Shown one piece after another: positions 61,420 to 64,000 of a DNA stretch of 64,000 nucleotides. The notes beneath the pieces were generated by a model that saw only the letters and a program-made list of their open reading frames with translations, was not told the origin of the DNA and did no database searches. The first letter of the stretch is position 1. Each line of letters starts with the position of its first letter. This stretch comes from Klebsiella indica (GTDB taxonomy: Bacteria > Pseudomonadota > Gammaproteobacteria > Enterobacterales > Enterobacteriaceae): NCBI RefSeq assembly GCF_005860775.1, contig NZ_VCHQ01000016.1, forward strand, positions 62,001-126,000, read 5' to 3'. A program made the position numbers and the translations under genes.

Positions 61420-62190
61420 ATGAACACAAGCGAACAAGCTGGACATACGTTTTTGGCCAGACTGGGGAAAACCCGTTTACGCCCTGGGGGAATAGAGGCA
61501 ACAGAGTGGTTGTTTCAGCAGGCGGGCTTTACCGCGGAGAGTAAAGTCCTGGAGGTGGCCTGTAATATGGGCACCACCGCGATTGAGCTGGCGCAACGTT
61601 TTCGTTGCAGCGTCTACGCGATTGATATGGATAAAGAGGCGCTGGCGAAAGCCCGACAAAATATCGTCCGTGAGGGCGTGGATAATCGGGTTGTGGTGCT
61701 GGAGGCCAATGCTAATCGTTTGCCCTTTCCCGACGCTACGTTTGATGTGGTGATTAATGAGGCGATGCTTACCATGTACGCCGATAAAGCGAAGGAGAAG
61801 CTGGCGGCGGAATATTTCCGCGTGCTGAAACCCGGCGGTCGTTTATTGACTCATGATATTATGTATTCTCAGGATGCGCTCGATGACGAAACGCGTCTTC
61901 AGCTTCAGGGGGTCGTGAAATCTCACGTCAGCCCGTTAAGCGCCGCGGGCTGGCAGGCGATTTTCCAGCGGGCAGGCTTTGCTTCCGTGCGTTTTCATCA
62001 TGGACCGATGTCGCTGATGTCGCCGCTGGGGTTAATTAAAGATGAAGGATATAAACAGGCGCTCAGGATTGCCTGCAATGGTTTGTTGAAACGTGAGAAT
62101 CGTCCGAGATTTTTGTCTATGATGCGTTTTTTCCGGCGCCAGAAAAAACGCCTGAACTTTATTTCCTGCTGTTCGGTTAAAGGGCCGTAG
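61420..62190 (+). CDS. Class I SAM-dependent methyltransferase, unknown substrate
   Basis: The 256-residue protein has the SAM-binding motif I VLEVACNMGTTAIELA, the acidic motif VYAIDMDKEAL and the post-motif VINEAMLTMY. The C-terminal third (RRQKKRLNFISCCSVKG) is basic. I use ATG 61420 because AAAGGGG has good spacing to it; ATG 61414 is too close. It stands alone between fecI and a lipid A gene, and its substrate cannot be inferred. Confidence 0.85.
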   Translation: MNTSEQAGHTFLARLGKTRLRPGGIEATEWLFQQAGFTAESKVLEVACNMGTTAIELAQRFRCSVYAIDMDKEALAKARQNIVREGVDNRVVVLEANANRLPFPDATFDVVINEAMLTMYADKAKEKLAAEYFRVLKPGGRLLTHDIMYSQDALDDETRLQLQGVVKSHVSPLSAAGWQAIFQRAGFASVRFHHGPMSLMSPLGLIKDEGYKQALRIACNGLLKRENRPRFLSMMRFFRRQKKRLNFISCCSVKGP

Positions 62191-62753
62191 ATAAAAATCT
62201 GCAATAATGGTTGCGCTATGAATCGCTGCGCTGAAAATTAACTATCAGCAGCGATAAAATAAGTGGATTCTTATTTCAGACGTTATCTCGATAATTACAT
62301 TGTTTAATGTGGCTGACGGCAGGGCGCGATAAATGAATAGCGTATTCAGGCCTACTGCGGATCCGCGCCTCGTTGCGTTTTATTTCGCGGCGCTAAGGTT
62401 TTGGTTAATGCGAACCGCCGCGGGGCAGGCGATCGCAGCGCCTGCCGTGGCGTCAGCCACCGGGGGTTTACGGCGACGGCGCATCGAAATTGAGGGCGTT
62501 ACAGTAGAATGAATCATTAGCGTGATAATCATTTTTGAGGCTATTTTTTATTACTTATTTATTTGTATTTTACATTTTGTTACAACTGTGCGGGTGTTGT
62601 GTTTTTTTATGCTGTCGCGGTTTTTTACTTGCCGGAATGAATTTATCAGGATTATTATTGTCTCAACTGTTACACGTACCGCCTAATGACAGATGAAGGG
62701 ACTCGTTTTTTCCTTAAGCGTTACCTCATGTTCAGATGTTTACAGGAAAAAAC
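62191..62753. other. Long region upstream of the lpxP-like gene
   Basis: This 563-bp stretch contains no convincing gene. A GC-rich part around 62405-62480 includes a GGCAGGCG/CGCCTGCC hairpin, followed by AT-rich sequence. A long leader would be consistent with cold-regulated lpxP genes, but I see no definite element. Confidence 0.45.
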
Positions 62754-63668
62754 ATGTCTTGCGCTTTTAACAAAAGTTTACTCCACCCGCGTAACTGGGG
62801 GACCTGGTTTGGCCTGTCCATACTCTGGCTTATCGTTCAGTTACCTTATCCCATTTTGCACATTATCGGCAGCAGCGCCGGCCGGGCGTCACGACGTTTT
62901 CTCCGACGCCGGGAGCATATCGCCAGACGAAATCTCGAACTCTGCTTTCCGGATATGTCGCCGGCCGCCCGTGAGAAACTCATTGAACAGAACTTTATGT
63001 CGCTGGGAATGGGGCTTATTGAAACGGGAATGGCCTGGTTCTGGAGCGATGAGCGGGTCAGGAAATGGTTTGATGTTGAAGGCATGGCTAACCTTAATAA
63101 TGCCCTGAACGCCGGAAAAGGCGTGATGGTGGTTGGCATACACTTTATGTCTCTTGAACTCGGTGGGCGTACGATGGGAATTTGTCGCCCTATGATGGCA
63201 ACTTACCGTCCGCATAATAGCCCGCTGATGGAGTGGGTGCAGACGCGTGGTCGTTTACGTTCCAATAAAGCGATGATTGATCGCCGCAATTTGTCCGGCC
63301 TGGTACATGCGTTGAAATCTGGCGAAGCGGTGTGGTTCGCACCTGACCAGGACTACGGTCCGAAGGGAAGCGTTTTTGCGCCGTTCTTTTCGGTACAACA
63401 GGCGGCAACCACTAACGGCACCTATGTGCTGTCCCGCTTATCCGGCGCGAAAATGCTTACCATCAGTATGGTGCGCAAGGCGGATCGTAAAGGTTACAGT
63501 CTGCATATCAGCGACGTGATGAGTGATTATCCTGGCGAAGATAAGCAGGATGCGGCCAGCTATATCAATAAGGTTATTGAGAAAGAGATTCTGCGCGCGC
63601 CAGAGCAGTATTTGTGGGTTCACCGCCGCTTTAAGACCCGTCCGCTGGGGGAAGCTTCGCTCTATTAA
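62754..63668 (+). CDS. lpxP: Lipid A acyltransferase of the LpxP/LpxL family
   Basis: LpxP transfers palmitoleate from acyl-ACP to Kdo2-lipid IVA at low temperature in E. coli; LpxL is its laurate-using paralogue. I use ATG 62754 (304 residues) because AGGAAAA precedes it. The HX4D/E active-site motif lies in GIHFMSLELGGR, and an N-terminal membrane anchor is present. Segments such as MATYRPHNSPLMEWVQTRGR, VWFAPDQDYG and RAPEQYLWVHRRFKTRPLGE are closest to LpxP. Whether it is the orthologue or an extra copy cannot be decided here. Confidence 0.85.
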   Translation: MSCAFNKSLLHPRNWGTWFGLSILWLIVQLPYPILHIIGSSAGRASRRFLRRREHIARRNLELCFPDMSPAAREKLIEQNFMSLGMGLIETGMAWFWSDERVRKWFDVEGMANLNNALNAGKGVMVVGIHFMSLELGGRTMGICRPMMATYRPHNSPLMEWVQTRGRLRSNKAMIDRRNLSGLVHALKSGEAVWFAPDQDYGPKGSVFAPFFSVQQAATTNGTYVLSRLSGAKMLTISMVRKADRKGYSLHISDVMSDYPGEDKQDAASYINKVIEKEILRAPEQYLWVHRRFKTRPLGEASLY

Positions 63669-63756
63669 GCGATCCGCACTTACAGCGCTTTCAAAATGGT
63701 CCCTGTTGCGTTAACGTGCGCGGGATCATTTGTTGTTGTAAGCGAAGGAGTGCGTT

Positions 63757-64000
63757 GTGTTCGCTGAGTTTGGTGTGTTGAATTACCTGACCTATCTGGT
63801 CGGGGCTATCTTTATCATTCTTGTCCCCGGCCCAAATACCCTTTTTGTTCTGAAGACCGGCATCGCTCACGGCGTTAAAAAGGGCTATCTGGCCGCGGCA
63901 GGTGTGTTCTTTGGTGATGCGGTGCTGATGTTTCTGGCTTTTGCCGGTGTCGCGACGCTTATCAAAACCACTCCGGTGCTGTTCAATATTGTTCGTTATC
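63757..64000 (+). CDS. leuE: Leucine exporter LeuE (5' part only)
   Basis: LeuE belongs to the RhtB/LysE amino-acid exporters. Translation begins at GTG 63757 behind GAAGGAG and the 81 visible codons include [20 protein letters not shown] and [20 protein letters not shown]-like segments typical of the family. E. coli LeuE is 212 residues; the rest lies beyond the window. Confidence 0.9.
   Translation, partial: MFAEFGVLNYLTYLVGAIFIILVPGPNTLFVLKTGIAHGVKKGYLAAAGVFFGDAVLMFLAFAGVATLIKTTPVLFNIVRY

Overview
The window is chromosomal DNA from an enterobacterium. The left third (mfd to icd) has the gene order and near-identical protein lengths seen in Escherichia, Salmonella and Citrobacter. A complete fec operon, a leuE start and a large glycyl-radical microcompartment locus make a Citrobacter-like genome my best guess; the species is inference.

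Layout. 1-24,394 is conserved backbone: mfd (3' end just cut off), lolCDE-nagK-cobB on +, potABCD on -, pepT on +, a REP/RAYT island, then roxA, phoPQ, purB-hflD, mnmA, nudJ and rluE on -, and icd on +. 24,395-26,760 is the scar of a prophage integrated at the 3' end of icd: the last 26 codons of an integrase, a 5'-truncated cytosine methyltransferase, a small lipoprotein and two small phage-type genes, one behind a leader that can hide its ribosome binding site.

26,935-47,988 is a vitamin-B12-independent 1,2-propanediol microcompartment locus of the glycyl-radical (Grp/GRM3-like) type. The + strand carries alcohol dehydrogenase, PduL, EutJ-like, a flavoprotein-like gene, a BMC-P vertex protein, a PduO-C-like gene, acyl kinase, PduA-like and PduB-like shell proteins, PduP-like aldehyde dehydrogenase, GrpU-like shell protein, a DJ-1/PfpI protein, the glycyl radical diol dehydratase, its radical-SAM activase and a PduF-like facilitator. 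The - strand carries a PocR-domain histidine kinase, an AraC-type response regulator, a second S-adenosylmethionine synthetase and a BMC-H protein with a long tail. Inferred chemistry: propanediol to propionaldehyde, then either 1-propanol or propionyl-CoA, propionyl-phosphate and propionate plus ATP; the extra MetK would supply SAM to the activase.

The two arms converge on about 2.9 kb with no convincing gene (40,791-43,746). This holds an ordered array, L-P-L-P-L-P-L: four 180-bp L elements with 11-bp terminal inverted repeats and a covarying REP-like palindrome, alternating with three 540-617-bp P elements that are large imperfect palindromes made of two inverted half-modules. A chain of eight small hairpins follows. 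A solo half-P lies in another convergent gap after the asparaginase gene (53.1-53.4 kb). I consider this the least explained feature in the window.

48,487-51,681 holds a diguanylate cyclase and an HD-GYP protein separated by a 147-bp MITE-like element. Then come a type II asparaginase, the complete fecIRABCDE ferric citrate system with a Fur box, a SAM methyltransferase, an LpxP-like lipid A acyltransferase and the start of leuE.
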